In this document: in pieces, positions 16,101-24,305 of the stretch
Layout of the letters: every line of letters begins with the position of its first letter
How positions within the stretch are numbered: the first letter of the stretch is position 1
Origin: Eubacteriales bacterium
Lineage (GTDB): Bacteria > Bacillota > Clostridia > Christensenellales > CAG-138
Length of the DNA: 51,647 nt
Assembly: GCA_021372675.1 (NCBI GenBank)
Contig: JAJFTZ010000027.1
Coordinates: forward strand, 1 to 51,647
Reading direction: 5' to 3'
Position numbers and translations under genes: made by a program
Notes under the pieces: model-generated
Told to the model about the DNA's origin: nothing
Database searches by the model: none
Seen by the model: only the letters and a program-made list of their open reading frames with translations

Positions 16101-16946
16101 ATGCGTCTGAAAGAGTTTTTTGCAACATTTTTAAGGAACAGGCTGGGCGTCACCGGGCTCGTTATCATCTGCCTGTTTATTCTCATGGCGGTATTTGCGC
16201 CGCTGATCGCGCCTTTTGATCCGTATGAACGGGTGGGCGCTCCTTTTGCAAAGCCGAACGCGCAGTTCTGGCTTGGCACGAATGATATCGGTCAGGATAT
16301 CTTCAGCGAAATTGTCTACGGCACGCGCATCTCCTTGATCATGGGCTTGTCCGCAGCGATTATGGCGATCACCATAGGCGGGCTGGTAGGGCTGATCGCC
16401 GGGTACTACGGCGGCAAGGTGGATGCCGCGCTTATGCGCGCGGTGGACGTTGTGCTGGTGATCCCCTCCACGCCGCTGATGATACTCATTGCCGCGTTTA
16501 TCGGGCCCTCTTTTTGGAACGTCGTATTTGTCATAGGCTTTCTCTCTTGGGCGGGACCGGCGCGCGTGGTGCGCTCTCAGGTGCTCACCATAAAGAACCG
16601 CGGTTATATAGAGGCCGTGAGAACCTTAGGGGGCAAGCCCAAATACGTCATACTGAAACACATACTTCCAATGTCGCTTTCCATCATCATCTCGCAGTTG
16701 ATTCTCATGTCCAGCCGCGCAATCCTTACGGAGGCGTCGTTAAGCTTTCTGGGTCTGGGCGACCCGACAAATAAAAGCTGGGGCATCGTCCTTTATTACG
16801 CACAGGCACGCAGCGCCTTCCTCACGAATTCATGGGTTTGGTGGATATTGCCGCCCGGTCTGATGATCACTCTGCTGGTATTGTCTTTTGCCTACGTGGG
16901 TAACGCCATGGAAGAGATCGTCAATCCCAAATTGAGGAGAGATTGA
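16101..16946 (+). CDS. ABC permease, Opp/Dpp/Nik C type
   Basis: Permease of 281 residues with the OppC_N segment (helix at about 15-40, then APFDPYERVGAPFAKPN) and the core LGTNDIGQDIFSEIVYGTRISL, the coupling loop EAVRTLGGKPKYVILKHIL and the end ILTEASLSFLGLGDP. These are classic DppC/NikC landmarks. It follows its partner by 3 bp and precedes the first ATPase by 1 bp. Confidence 0.91.
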   Translation: MRLKEFFATFLRNRLGVTGLVIICLFILMAVFAPLIAPFDPYERVGAPFAKPNAQFWLGTNDIGQDIFSEIVYGTRISLIMGLSAAIMAITIGGLVGLIAGYYGGKVDAALMRAVDVVLVIPSTPLMILIAAFIGPSFWNVVFVIGFLSWAGPARVVRSQVLTIKNRGYIEAVRTLGGKPKYVILKHILPMSLSIIISQLILMSSRAILTEASLSFLGLGDPTNKSWGIVLYYAQARSAFLTNSWVWWILPPGLMITLLVLSFAYVGNAMEEIVNPKLRRD

Positions 16947-16947
16947 A

Positions 16948-17913
16948 ATGTCTTTGCTGAAGGTAGAAAACCTGACCACGTATTATGAAACGCGCGCAGG
17001 TGACAATCAGGCGTTGGAAGAGTTTTGCATCGATCTTAACAATGGCGAAACGCTTGGGCTGATTGGCGAATCCGGCTGCGGCAAATCAACCGCGGGATTT
17101 TCCATTCTCAATATGGTGCAGCCTCCGGGCAAAATCATAGCCGGGAAGGTGATGCTGGGTGGGCGCGATATCATGAATCTGCCTCCGGAGCAACACCGTA
17201 AGGTTTTGTGGAGGGAGATCGCCATGATCCCGCAGAGCTCCATGAATTCCCTAAACCCCGTGCACAAAATAGGGAAGCAGATCGTAGAAGCCATTTTGCT
17301 TCACAACCCGAAAACAACGAAGGAACAGGCCAAGCAAAAAGCTATGGAGTTGCTTTGTCAGGTGGGCTTGGATGAAAAATGGTTTGATGCGTACCCGCAT
17401 AAGCTAAGCGGCGGCATGAAGCAGCGCGTCATTATTGCCATGGCGCTTTCCTGCGATCCGTCCGTACTGATTTCGGACGAGTCGACCACAGGGTTGGATG
17501 TGCTCATACAGGCCCAAATACTCGCGTTGCTCAAACGTCTGCAAAAAGAACGGGATCTAAGCCTGATCATGATCTCACATGACCTGCATATGATCTCCTC
17601 CGTATGCACACGGATCGGGGTGATGTATGCCGGCTATCTTGTGGAAGCCGCGCCTACGAAAGAGCTCGTGAAGAATCCATACCATCCGTACACAAAGGCG
17701 TTGTTTGCGTCAAACATAGACCTTAAGGACTTTGGCGGGCAGGTAGAATCCATAGAAGGCGTCGTGCCAAAGCTTATCCATCCCGAAAACCGCTGCCGTT
17801 TTTATAATCGCTGTCACAACAAAACAGAGCGTTGCGAGGGATGCCCTCCGCCGCTGCGGGATATCGGCGCCGGGCACTATGTCGCCTGCTACCGGGAGGT
17901 AGAACATGACTGA
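16948..17913 (+). CDS. ABC ATPase, Opp/Dpp/Nik D type
   Basis: ATPase of 321 residues. Walker A GESGCGKST, signature LSGGMKQR, Walker B LISDESTTGLD and switch His in MISHDLHM are visible. The C-terminal oligopeptide extension (oligo_HPY) contains NRCRFYNRCHNKTERCEGC, a Cys-rich pattern found in this group. One difference from most relatives is LISDEST in place of the usual ADEPT in Walker B: the catalytic Glu is kept (DE), the following Pro is Ser. The start at 16948 lies behind GAGGAGAGATTGAA. It overlaps the second ATPase by 8 bp. Confidence 0.91.
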   Translation: MSLLKVENLTTYYETRAGDNQALEEFCIDLNNGETLGLIGESGCGKSTAGFSILNMVQPPGKIIAGKVMLGGRDIMNLPPEQHRKVLWREIAMIPQSSMNSLNPVHKIGKQIVEAILLHNPKTTKEQAKQKAMELLCQVGLDEKWFDAYPHKLSGGMKQRVIIAMALSCDPSVLISDESTTGLDVLIQAQILALLKRLQKERDLSLIMISHDLHMISSVCTRIGVMYAGYLVEAAPTKELVKNPYHPYTKALFASNIDLKDFGGQVESIEGVVPKLIHPENRCRFYNRCHNKTERCEGCPPPLRDIGAGHYVACYREVEHD

Positions 17914-18898
17914 TATGCCGCTCATCAGCGTAAGGCACGTTAAAAAAAGCTTTGACACGAAACGTGCAGGCATCGTCTCCGCGATCCGCAAGACGAACCA
18001 GAAGGTATACGCCGTGGACGACGTGACTTTTGATTTGCACAAAGGCGAGATTCTTGGGCTAATCGGCGAATCCGGCTGCGGCAAAAGCACGACGGCCAAG
18101 CTTCTGCTGAAGCTGTTACGTCCCGATAACGGCACGATCCTGTATAAGGGCGCAGACATTACGGCGATCAGCGGAAAACAGCTGGAAGAATACCGACAAA
18201 AGGCGCAGATCATCTTTCAGGATCCTTATGAATACCTGAATCCGCGCATGAATGTGCTGGACGCTGTCGCGGAACCATTGGTAATCAATAAATTGGCGGC
18301 GGCACAAGAGGAAAAAAAGAATATCGTCAGCAAATATCTGGAGCTTGTAGGCGTTTCACCGGCACAATCCTACCTGTATCGTTATCCGCATGAAATGAGC
18401 GGCGGGCAGCGCCAGCGCATCGCCATAGCGCGCGCGTTGGTCATGGAGCCGGAATTCGTCGTTGCGGACGAACCGACTTCGATGCTGGACGTGTCCGTAC
18501 GCGCCGGCATACTCAACCTGCTACGGAAATTGAAAAAAGATCTGGGCGTATCCATGGTATTTATCACACACGATTTGACGACGGCAGGCTATATGTGCGA
18601 TAGGATCGCCGTGATGTACAAGGGTCGCATCGTGGAAACCGGGAGCCGCGACGACATTATTTATTCCCCTCAACACCCGTATACCAAAGCGCTCGTTGGC
18701 GTTGCCACAAATCTGACCGCCTTTTTGTCCGGGGAAGACAGGCACATCAAGGATGGCGAAGTCAACAGCTACGAGCAAATCAAGAATTGCTCCTTTGAAA
18801 ACCGGTGTCTGCATTTCGACGTCGATTGTATGTGCGAAAACAGCGCATGCATGCGCGAATGCTCGCCCGGCCACTTCGTCGCCTGTTGCAAATGCTAA
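17906..18898 (+). CDS. ABC ATPase, Opp/Dpp/Nik F type
   Basis: ATPase of 330 residues. Walker A GESGCGKST, the Q-loop in IIFQDPYEYLNPRMNV, signature MSGGQRQR, Walker B FVVADEPTSMLD and switch FITHDLTT are seen. A Cys-rich oligo_HPY tail (NRCLHFDVDCMCENSACMRE) follows. With the preceding ATPase it forms the heterodimer typical of peptide and nickel importers. Start: ATG at 17906 behind GGGAGGTAGAAC. Confidence 0.91.
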   Translation: MTDMPLISVRHVKKSFDTKRAGIVSAIRKTNQKVYAVDDVTFDLHKGEILGLIGESGCGKSTTAKLLLKLLRPDNGTILYKGADITAISGKQLEEYRQKAQIIFQDPYEYLNPRMNVLDAVAEPLVINKLAAAQEEKKNIVSKYLELVGVSPAQSYLYRYPHEMSGGQRQRIAIARALVMEPEFVVADEPTSMLDVSVRAGILNLLRKLKKDLGVSMVFITHDLTTAGYMCDRIAVMYKGRIVETGSRDDIIYSPQHPYTKALVGVATNLTAFLSGEDRHIKDGEVNSYEQIKNCSFENRCLHFDVDCMCENSACMRECSPGHFVACCKC

Positions 18899-18952
18899 CG
18901 TCTTATTTTTCCGCCAATGCGGAATGAATCTATAATTATGGGAGGACTGTTT

Positions 18953-20752
18953 ATGAAAAGAGCGCTCGTTGCCCTGTTGGTGTTCTCTTTACTGCTGGGA
19001 TTCTGCTTTTCCGCATCGGCGGCGGACAACCTCGTTCCACAGATCAAAATCGGCATAAGCGGCAGCCAAGGCCCGTTGATTCCCTTCAATGATGTGGGAA
19101 CCACAAACTGGGAGGTGCAAGGGCTGGTGTACGACAGCCTTTACCAGATGGGGACGGATCGCCAGCCCATACCCTGTTTGGCGACATCCTATGACGTGAG
19201 CGACGATTATAAAACCTACACGTTCCACCTGCGCGACGATGTGAAATGGCATGATGGCACACCCTTTACCGCGGAGGACGTGCGGTTTACCTATGATATG
19301 GTCGCCAACGTCATACACAGCGTGGTGTTTACAACGCCCGCAAAAGAAATTGCAACGATGAACATTCCCGATCCGTATACCATCGAGTTTGTACTGAGCG
19401 CGCCGCGCAGCGAGGCTATCGTGACCGATTTGTTCGGCTATATGCCGATCGTGCCCAAGCATGTTTACGAGGGTTTGAGTGAGGCGGAAGTAAAAACCAA
19501 CACCAATAACATCGGCACGGGGCCCTATTACGTTGCAGATTTTGAGGAAGGTAATTACTATACGCTGAAAGCCAATACGGATTATTTCGGTGGCGCCCCG
19601 GTGGCGGAGGAATTGGTTCTCATTGTGATGACGGAGCCTACGGCCGCCTTCACGGCCATACAATCCAAGCAGATCGATGCGCTGATGCGTCCCTTATCTG
19701 CCGAATTGATTGAACAATACAAAGCGGACAGTACTTTGGGCGTATTGCAAGGCCCCGGATTCAGAAGCCGCCTTATGCTCCTGAATGAGTATCGGTATCC
19801 GTTCAGCGAGCAGGACTTTCGTACGGCGATCGCCTCCGCGTTGGATATAGAGGATATCGCCAATACGGTCACCTTGGGCTTTTCCACAGTAGGCAGCCCG
19901 GGATTTGTGCACCCGGAATACTATCTTTACAACCCCGCCACACCCAAATATACGCAGGATACGGCTAAAGCGAAAGCGCTGCTCGATGGCCTGGGCTTTG
20001 TTGACGGCAACGGGGATGGCGTGCGCGAAGATAAGGACGGAAAGAAGCTATCCTTTGAATTGCTGGTCTATGCGAACAACCCCGCCAGCATACGCATTGC
20101 CGAAATCGTAAAGGAACAGCTGGCGCCGGTTGGCATAGAGGTCACCGTTAAGGCGCTGGAATCGTCCGTGGTCGACGAGCTGGTCGCGCCCAATTGGGAC
20201 GCCGTGAAGCCTGGCGATTACGACATGGCCATATGGGGCTGGGGAGACGTCTTTATGTCTACGCCCAGCAGATTTGTGGAACAGTTCCACTCCGATCCCG
20301 CGGTAGCGCCTTCAAACCTCACCAGGGTTCGCGACGCCGAATTGGATGAGATCATGGAGGGTGTACGCGATTCTGTAGATATCAAGGTACGCAACGAATG
20401 GGTCAACAAGATGCAGATCAAATTGGCGGAACGCAACACCTTGATCGTATTTTATTATGAAGATCAGGCTTATGCCTATAATCCTGCCGTTTACGATCAT
20501 TGGCAGTTGACGCTGGGACGGTCCATGGTGAATAAAATATCCCTGACGACACCGAGACAATCGGCAAACGAAGCGCCTGCGGCATCCGCCGCGCCCACTG
20601 CGTCCACTGCGCCCGTCAGCACCCCTGCCGCCGCGACGCCGAATACACAGCAGCCGGAAAGCGGCGGCCGCAGCCCCATACTCTGGATTGCGCTGGGTGT
20701 CGTGGCTGTTATCGTGGTCGTAGTGCTCCTTACGCGCAAAAAGAAGAATTGA
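18953..20752 (+). CDS. Family 5 substrate-binding protein with C-terminal membrane anchor
   Basis: Extracellular binding protein of 599 residues (SBP_bac_5). The signal peptide (1 to about 24) ends near SASA and lacks a lipobox Cys. The body carries the family landmarks LVYDSLYQ, VKWHDGTPFTAEDVRFTYD and NNIGTGPYYV. The tail is unusual: an Ala/Pro/Ser/Thr-rich linker (about 535-570) leads to ILWIALGVVAVIVVVVLL and a positively charged end RKKKN, a stop-transfer anchor. The protein is thus held by a helix rather than a lipid. The start at 18953 follows GGGAGGACTGTTT. It is the binding protein of the importer encoded just upstream; the ligand is unknown (peptide, nickel or metal chelate). Confidence 0.9.
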   Translation: MKRALVALLVFSLLLGFCFSASAADNLVPQIKIGISGSQGPLIPFNDVGTTNWEVQGLVYDSLYQMGTDRQPIPCLATSYDVSDDYKTYTFHLRDDVKWHDGTPFTAEDVRFTYDMVANVIHSVVFTTPAKEIATMNIPDPYTIEFVLSAPRSEAIVTDLFGYMPIVPKHVYEGLSEAEVKTNTNNIGTGPYYVADFEEGNYYTLKANTDYFGGAPVAEELVLIVMTEPTAAFTAIQSKQIDALMRPLSAELIEQYKADSTLGVLQGPGFRSRLMLLNEYRYPFSEQDFRTAIASALDIEDIANTVTLGFSTVGSPGFVHPEYYLYNPATPKYTQDTAKAKALLDGLGFVDGNGDGVREDKDGKKLSFELLVYANNPASIRIAEIVKEQLAPVGIEVTVKALESSVVDELVAPNWDAVKPGDYDMAIWGWGDVFMSTPSRFVEQFHSDPAVAPSNLTRVRDAELDEIMEGVRDSVDIKVRNEWVNKMQIKLAERNTLIVFYYEDQAYAYNPAVYDHWQLTLGRSMVNKISLTTPRQSANEAPAASAAPTASTAPVSTPAAATPNTQQPESGGRSPILWIALGVVAVIVVVVLLTRKKKN

Positions 20753-20770
20753 AGGCTTCCTCCTCCATCT

Positions 20771-20806
20771 GCCGCCGGCCCTGTTGCCTGTAATGGGGCC
20801 GGCGGC
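20771..20806 (+). other. GC-rich hairpin after the family 5 binding-protein gene
   Basis: GCCGCCGGCCC pairs perfectly with GGGCCGGCGGC (11 bp) around a 14-base loop, without a T-run. It lies between the binding-protein gene and the Cys-rich protein gene. It may act as a message-stabilising element or partial terminator. Confidence 0.6.
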
Positions 20807-20826
20807 TTCAACCGTTGAGGTGTTTT

Positions 20827-21162
20827 ATGAAAATAGCGTTTCTGTATTGCCCTAACTGTAGCCATCCCTGCGGCGGCGCCGCGGAATGTATGCGTATGTT
20901 CCGCGAACGGGAAGGCGAGTTCGACATTTATCCCCCGGAGGCATATCTTGCCTCTGTTTCACCTTGCGATTATTGCGCCAATGGAGCTAAAAATTTTGAA
21001 AAAACGGCGGAAGTGCTGAAAAAGCACGACATCGGACATATACATCTCGCCGCGTGTACTTCGATATGCAAGGCCGGAAACTATGAGCACATCAAGGCTT
21101 TCTGGCGCGGCAAGGGTATGGAGATCGGTGAATACACCGAGTGCCGTTCCAAAACAGAGTGA
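20827..21162 (+). CDS. CGGC-like Cys-rich metal-binding protein
   Basis: Small cytoplasmic protein of 111 residues. It opens with MKIAFLYC and has clustered cysteines (C8, C11, C15, C21), then SPCDYCANGAKNFEKTAEVL and HLAACTSICKAG. The layout matches the CGGC-domain family (PF08821), in which a CGGC motif is thought to bind metal; here that motif appears as CDYC. No reaction is known for the family. Start: ATG at 20827 (the in-frame start 12 bp upstream has no ribosome site). Lying between a metal-type importer and a CsoR repressor, it may be a metal carrier or buffer (inference). Confidence 0.7.
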   Translation: MKIAFLYCPNCSHPCGGAAECMRMFREREGEFDIYPPEAYLASVSPCDYCANGAKNFEKTAEVLKKHDIGHIHLAACTSICKAGNYEHIKAFWRGKGMEIGEYTECRSKTE

Positions 21163-21361
21163 CCAGGCATCGGCCTACCGGCATGTCAGGGCATGCGGAA
21201 AACCGATTCCATCATCTTAAAGCAGAGGAAAGGCAACCGGCCGGACAAGGTTACTTTGCGACGGCTTTATGCCATCATGCGCACTTTTATAAAACGCATG
21301 TGGATAATTTCTCCGATGATGTTATAATATTGTAAATGAAACATAGCGGGGAGAAATACTT

Positions 21362-21637
21362 ATGCGACAATGTATGGATTCCGACAATCTACACAGGCGA
21401 ATGAAGAAAATACTGGGGCAGGTAAACGCCGTAGATAAAATGATCGACGAAGACGTTCCCTGCGAAGACATACTGATACAAATCAACGCGGTAAAAAACG
21501 CAATGCACAAGGTCGGCCAGATTGTGCTTGAAGGACATTTGCAGCATTGCGTGAAAGAAGGGCTCGAGCATGGCGACGCGGAGCGCACAACGGCGGAGTT
21601 CGCAAAAGCTGTGGAGCAATTTTCCCGGATGAGTTGA
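21362..21637 (+). CDS. CsoR/RcnR-family metal-sensing repressor
   Basis: All-helical DNA-binding repressor of 91 residues. The core RRMKKILGQVNAVDKMIDED and the segment LEGHLQHCVKEG are diagnostic. Expected metal ligands at the CsoR positions are Cys34, His59 and Cys63, the x-C-H-C pattern of copper CsoR and (with an added His) nickel InrS, rather than the H-C-H-H of RcnR. Start: ATG at 21362 behind GGGGAGAAAT. A TATAAT at 21323-21328 may be its own -10. The likely target is the operator at 12872-12887 in front of the metal ATPase. The ATPase looks like a Zn/Cd/Pb pump while the sensor looks like a Cu or Ni sensor, so the physiological metal is open. Confidence 0.9.
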   Translation: MRQCMDSDNLHRRMKKILGQVNAVDKMIDEDVPCEDILIQINAVKNAMHKVGQIVLEGHLQHCVKEGLEHGDAERTTAEFAKAVEQFSRMS

Positions 21638-21734
21638 GCTTTGACATTCGGGCTTTCGATAAGCTAAGGCGCCGCACCAAAGGGGGCGGCATTAGTCTGC
21701 CCTGAAAACAACAAGTCAAGCAGCATACGAAACC

Positions 21735-21760
21735 AAGCTCGGCCAAAAGCCGGGCTTTTT
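21735..21760 (+). terminator. Terminator after the CsoR-family gene
   Basis: AAGCTCGG pairs with CCGGGCTT around a short loop and is followed by TTT. It closes the metal cassette. Confidence 0.75.
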
Positions 21761-21846
21761 ATAAGGTCGCTCCTTTAGCAGGCTTGATAGGGCGGGGGCG
21801 ACGAAGGAAAACCACCGAGTGTATAAATAGGGAGCCCGAATGGAGC

Positions 21847-23127
21847 TCAATATCCGCAGGCGCGCCAATAGACGGCTAGCGTTTCGCGAACCTTGTCGAG
21901 CACCAGCGCGCGCGGCTGCGCCGCCAGCGCGCCGCGGCGGACGCGTGTATACTGCATGGGAAAAAACTGGCTGATCAGCGCGAGCGGGATACCCGTTTCT
22001 TCCAAGTTTTTCAAAAGGCGTTCCGTCGCCTGTTCGACCGCCGGAGCTGCCATATAATAGCGGCTGCGGTCGCTAAGGCTGAAGCGGCGCAGCAAGCGCG
22101 GATTCGGTGCGTCCTTGGGGTAATGGCTAGCCCAGTTGCCGGGGCTTTCGCGCATCGCCTTTTCCAACGTCTCCATAAAGCGCGAAGGCGTTTTTACATC
22201 GAGCTCAAGCTCGATATAGCTCAGCGCGAACAGCGCTTCGCGGCAGGCGAATGTGAGCGCCGGGCCGACCTTGAGGATGGCGACGCCATCCTCCACGAGC
22301 CTGCGGAGGCTCGCTTCCGTTTGATAGTCCGTAGAGTGCCCCTCGAGTACGACGTTTTTTAGCTTCCGGACGGCGGCTACGAGCTCCGCCGCGGCTTCGG
22401 GTTCATACTCGTGTATCTCGTCGTTGCCAAACTCCACCCCGGGCTGCACCACGGCAGCGATCACGCGCGTCCAAGCCTCCGTAAGGCCGCTTTCCGCGAA
22501 GGCTGCCTCGAAGGTGCAAAGCATGTCGGTAAGCGCCTCCGGGCGCGTAACGGAAAGCTCGTTTTCCGTGCCGCTGCCGCCCGGGGTAGGCACCTCGCTG
22601 CCGATTACATACACGGGTGCGGCGGCGCCGGAATGTTCCTTTTTGCGTGCAAGGTAACCCTCCTCGGCCGCGCGGCAAAGCGTCGCGGTGCGCCGGGCGA
22701 TCTCCTCCGTTGTTAAAAGCGCGTCGCCCCCGAGAGGCATGCTCGCGTCCAGATGAATTTTGGAATAGCCGGCCAGCGCAAACGCGCGCACCAAGGCCGC
22801 GCCGTTTTCCATGGCCTCCGCCGCGGGACACCCCCTCCAGGCCACGGGGCCAAGATGGTCGCCGCCGAGGATCAGCCTCTCCTCCGGCAGGCCCGCGGCA
22901 CGCGCACGGGAGAGCGTCCTGTCCCGGAAATCCTGCGGGGTCATGCCCGTATAGCCGCCAAACTGGTTGACCTGATTGGCGGTCGCCTCCAAAAGCAAAG
23001 CGGTGCCCGCTTCCTTCGCCTGCAAAAGCGCCGCGTCGATCACAAAGGGGCTGCTGCTGCACACGGAGCATATGCCTCGTTTCACACCGCGCTTTTGCAG
23101 TGCCACAAGCTCCTTTAGCTCGTGCAT
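21847..23127 (-). CDS. gatZ: GatZ/KbaZ-family protein (tagatose-bisphosphate aldolase subunit or tagatose-6-phosphate 4-epimerase)
   Basis: TIM-barrel protein of 426 residues, the length of E. coli KbaZ. Landmarks are NQVNQFGGYTGMTPQDFRD, LILGGDHLGPVAW, KIHLDASMPLGGD, VIGSEVPTPGG, VVQPGVEFGNDEIHEYEP, EGHSTDYQT, ILKVGPALTFACREALFAL and ISQFFPMQYTRVR. In E. coli it stabilises the catalytic GatY/KbaY. No GatY/KbaY and no tagatose-6-phosphate kinase occur here. Some stand-alone members have been shown to epimerise tagatose-6-phosphate to fructose-6-phosphate, which would complete the pathway with the adjacent AgaS. Start: ATG at 23127 behind GGAGGGGAGG; the gene follows agaS by 4 bp and ends the operon. 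Confidence 0.88.
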   Translation of the reverse strand: MHELKELVALQKRGVKRGICSVCSSSPFVIDAALLQAKEAGTALLLEATANQVNQFGGYTGMTPQDFRDRTLSRARAAGLPEERLILGGDHLGPVAWRGCPAAEAMENGAALVRAFALAGYSKIHLDASMPLGGDALLTTEEIARRTATLCRAAEEGYLARKKEHSGAAAPVYVIGSEVPTPGGSGTENELSVTRPEALTDMLCTFEAAFAESGLTEAWTRVIAAVVQPGVEFGNDEIHEYEPEAAAELVAAVRKLKNVVLEGHSTDYQTEASLRRLVEDGVAILKVGPALTFACREALFALSYIELELDVKTPSRFMETLEKAMRESPGNWASHYPKDAPNPRLLRRFSLSDRSRYYMAAPAVEQATERLLKNLEETGIPLALISQFFPMQYTRVRRGALAAQPRALVLDKVRETLAVYWRACGY

Positions 23128-23131
23128 GGCG

Positions 23132-24295
23132 CTACCTCCCCTCCACGGGATAGATGGTAACGCCCTTAACAACGCGGTTCACCTCGCCGGTGGGGCAGGG
23201 GTCGTCCGGCGTCAGGCCCAGCGACAGCGAGCGAAACAGCGCAAGGCATTGCGCCGCGCCGACATAGAGCGGCGCGAGCAGGGCGTTGTTGAGCGCCATG
23301 CAGCTGTCGAAGTTCAGATATGCGTCGCACAGCGCCTCGGCGTTTCCGTCCTTTCGGCCGCCGACGGCTAAGAGCGTACCGCCCCTTTTATCGCGCCAAA
23401 GCTCCTTCAATAGGTCCAATTCATAGCGCCGCGTCGAGGGCTCGCCCGAAAGATAGACCACGGTGAGCGTGCGGGCGTTGACGATGGATTTGGGCCCGTG
23501 ACGAAAGCCCATGGGCGTATCGAAAGCGGTCGTGACCTTACCGCCGGTAAGCTCCAGCATCTTGAGGGCCGATTCCTGCGCCACGGCCTTGAGTACATCC
23601 GTGCCGAGGTAGACGATGCGCTCGAAGGGGAAGCCGCTTACGATCCTTTCGAGCGTTTCATAGCCCGTTTCGAGGAAGCGGCCCGAAGCGGCGCACATCG
23701 CTTCGAGCGCGGATTTAGGCTGGGGCAAGAAGGCGAGCAGCGCCGCGAGATACATGCCGGTGAAGCTGCTCGTCATGGCGAAGCCGCGGTCATTGGTTTC
23801 CGGCGCAAGCACGATGGAAAAACAGTTTTTGCGCGTTTCGGCGGCCTTCGCAAGCGCGCCCTCCGCGTTGCAGGTGATGAAAAGATGCCATATGTTTTTA
23901 CAGACCGCGTCCGCGGCGGCCACCGCGCCCACGGATTCGGGGCTGTTGCCTGAGCGGGCAAAGGAAACGAGCAGCGTGGGCTTATCCTCGGACAGGTATG
24001 CGCGCGGCGTCGCCACGATATCCGTGGTGCCGAAGGCAAAAACATGCCCGTTATAGGGGATGCGGAGCGAGGCTAAGAGCGCCTTGCCCACGTATTCGCT
24101 GGTGCCCGCGCCCGCGAGGACGATATCGAAATCGGGCTTCGCGGTCACGTTGGCGAGGAACGCACCGAGCTTAGGCCGAATCGCGTCGATCTGCGCGGCG
24201 GTCTTTTTCCATACCGCGGGCTGCTGCGCGATCTCCTCCGCGGTGAAGTTTGCCTTTTGTGCCGCCCATTGCGGCGCCGTGCGTCCAAGTATCAT
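23132..24295 (-). CDS. agaS: AgaS-family galactosamine-6-phosphate deaminase/isomerase
   Basis: Double-SIS protein of 387 residues, matching E. coli AgaS (384). Landmarks are TAEEIAQQPAVWKK, VLAGAGTSEYVGKAL, TTDIVATPRAYL, LLVSFARSGNSPESVGAV, NDRGFAMTSSFTGM, IVYLGTDVLKAVAQESALK, DTPMGFRHGPKSIV and VNRVVKGVTIYP. AgaS converts galactosamine-6-phosphate to tagatose-6-phosphate and ammonia. The start at 24295 follows AAGGAGGCTTTT. It lies between the ABC permease and GatZ in one operon, so tagatose-6-phosphate is the likely meeting point of the pathway. Confidence 0.88.
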   Translation of the reverse strand: MILGRTAPQWAAQKANFTAEEIAQQPAVWKKTAAQIDAIRPKLGAFLANVTAKPDFDIVLAGAGTSEYVGKALLASLRIPYNGHVFAFGTTDIVATPRAYLSEDKPTLLVSFARSGNSPESVGAVAAADAVCKNIWHLFITCNAEGALAKAAETRKNCFSIVLAPETNDRGFAMTSSFTGMYLAALLAFLPQPKSALEAMCAASGRFLETGYETLERIVSGFPFERIVYLGTDVLKAVAQESALKMLELTGGKVTTAFDTPMGFRHGPKSIVNARTLTVVYLSGEPSTRRYELDLLKELWRDKRGGTLLAVGGRKDGNAEALCDAYLNFDSCMALNNALLAPLYVGAAQCLALFRSLSLGLTPDDPCPTGEVNRVVKGVTIYPVEGR

Positions 24296-24305
24296 AAAAG
24301 CCTCC

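Noticed and set aside
21640..21846. Search for a promoter or regulatory RNA between the CsoR-type gene and GatZ
   Set aside because: Both genes end here (convergent); only a terminator was found.
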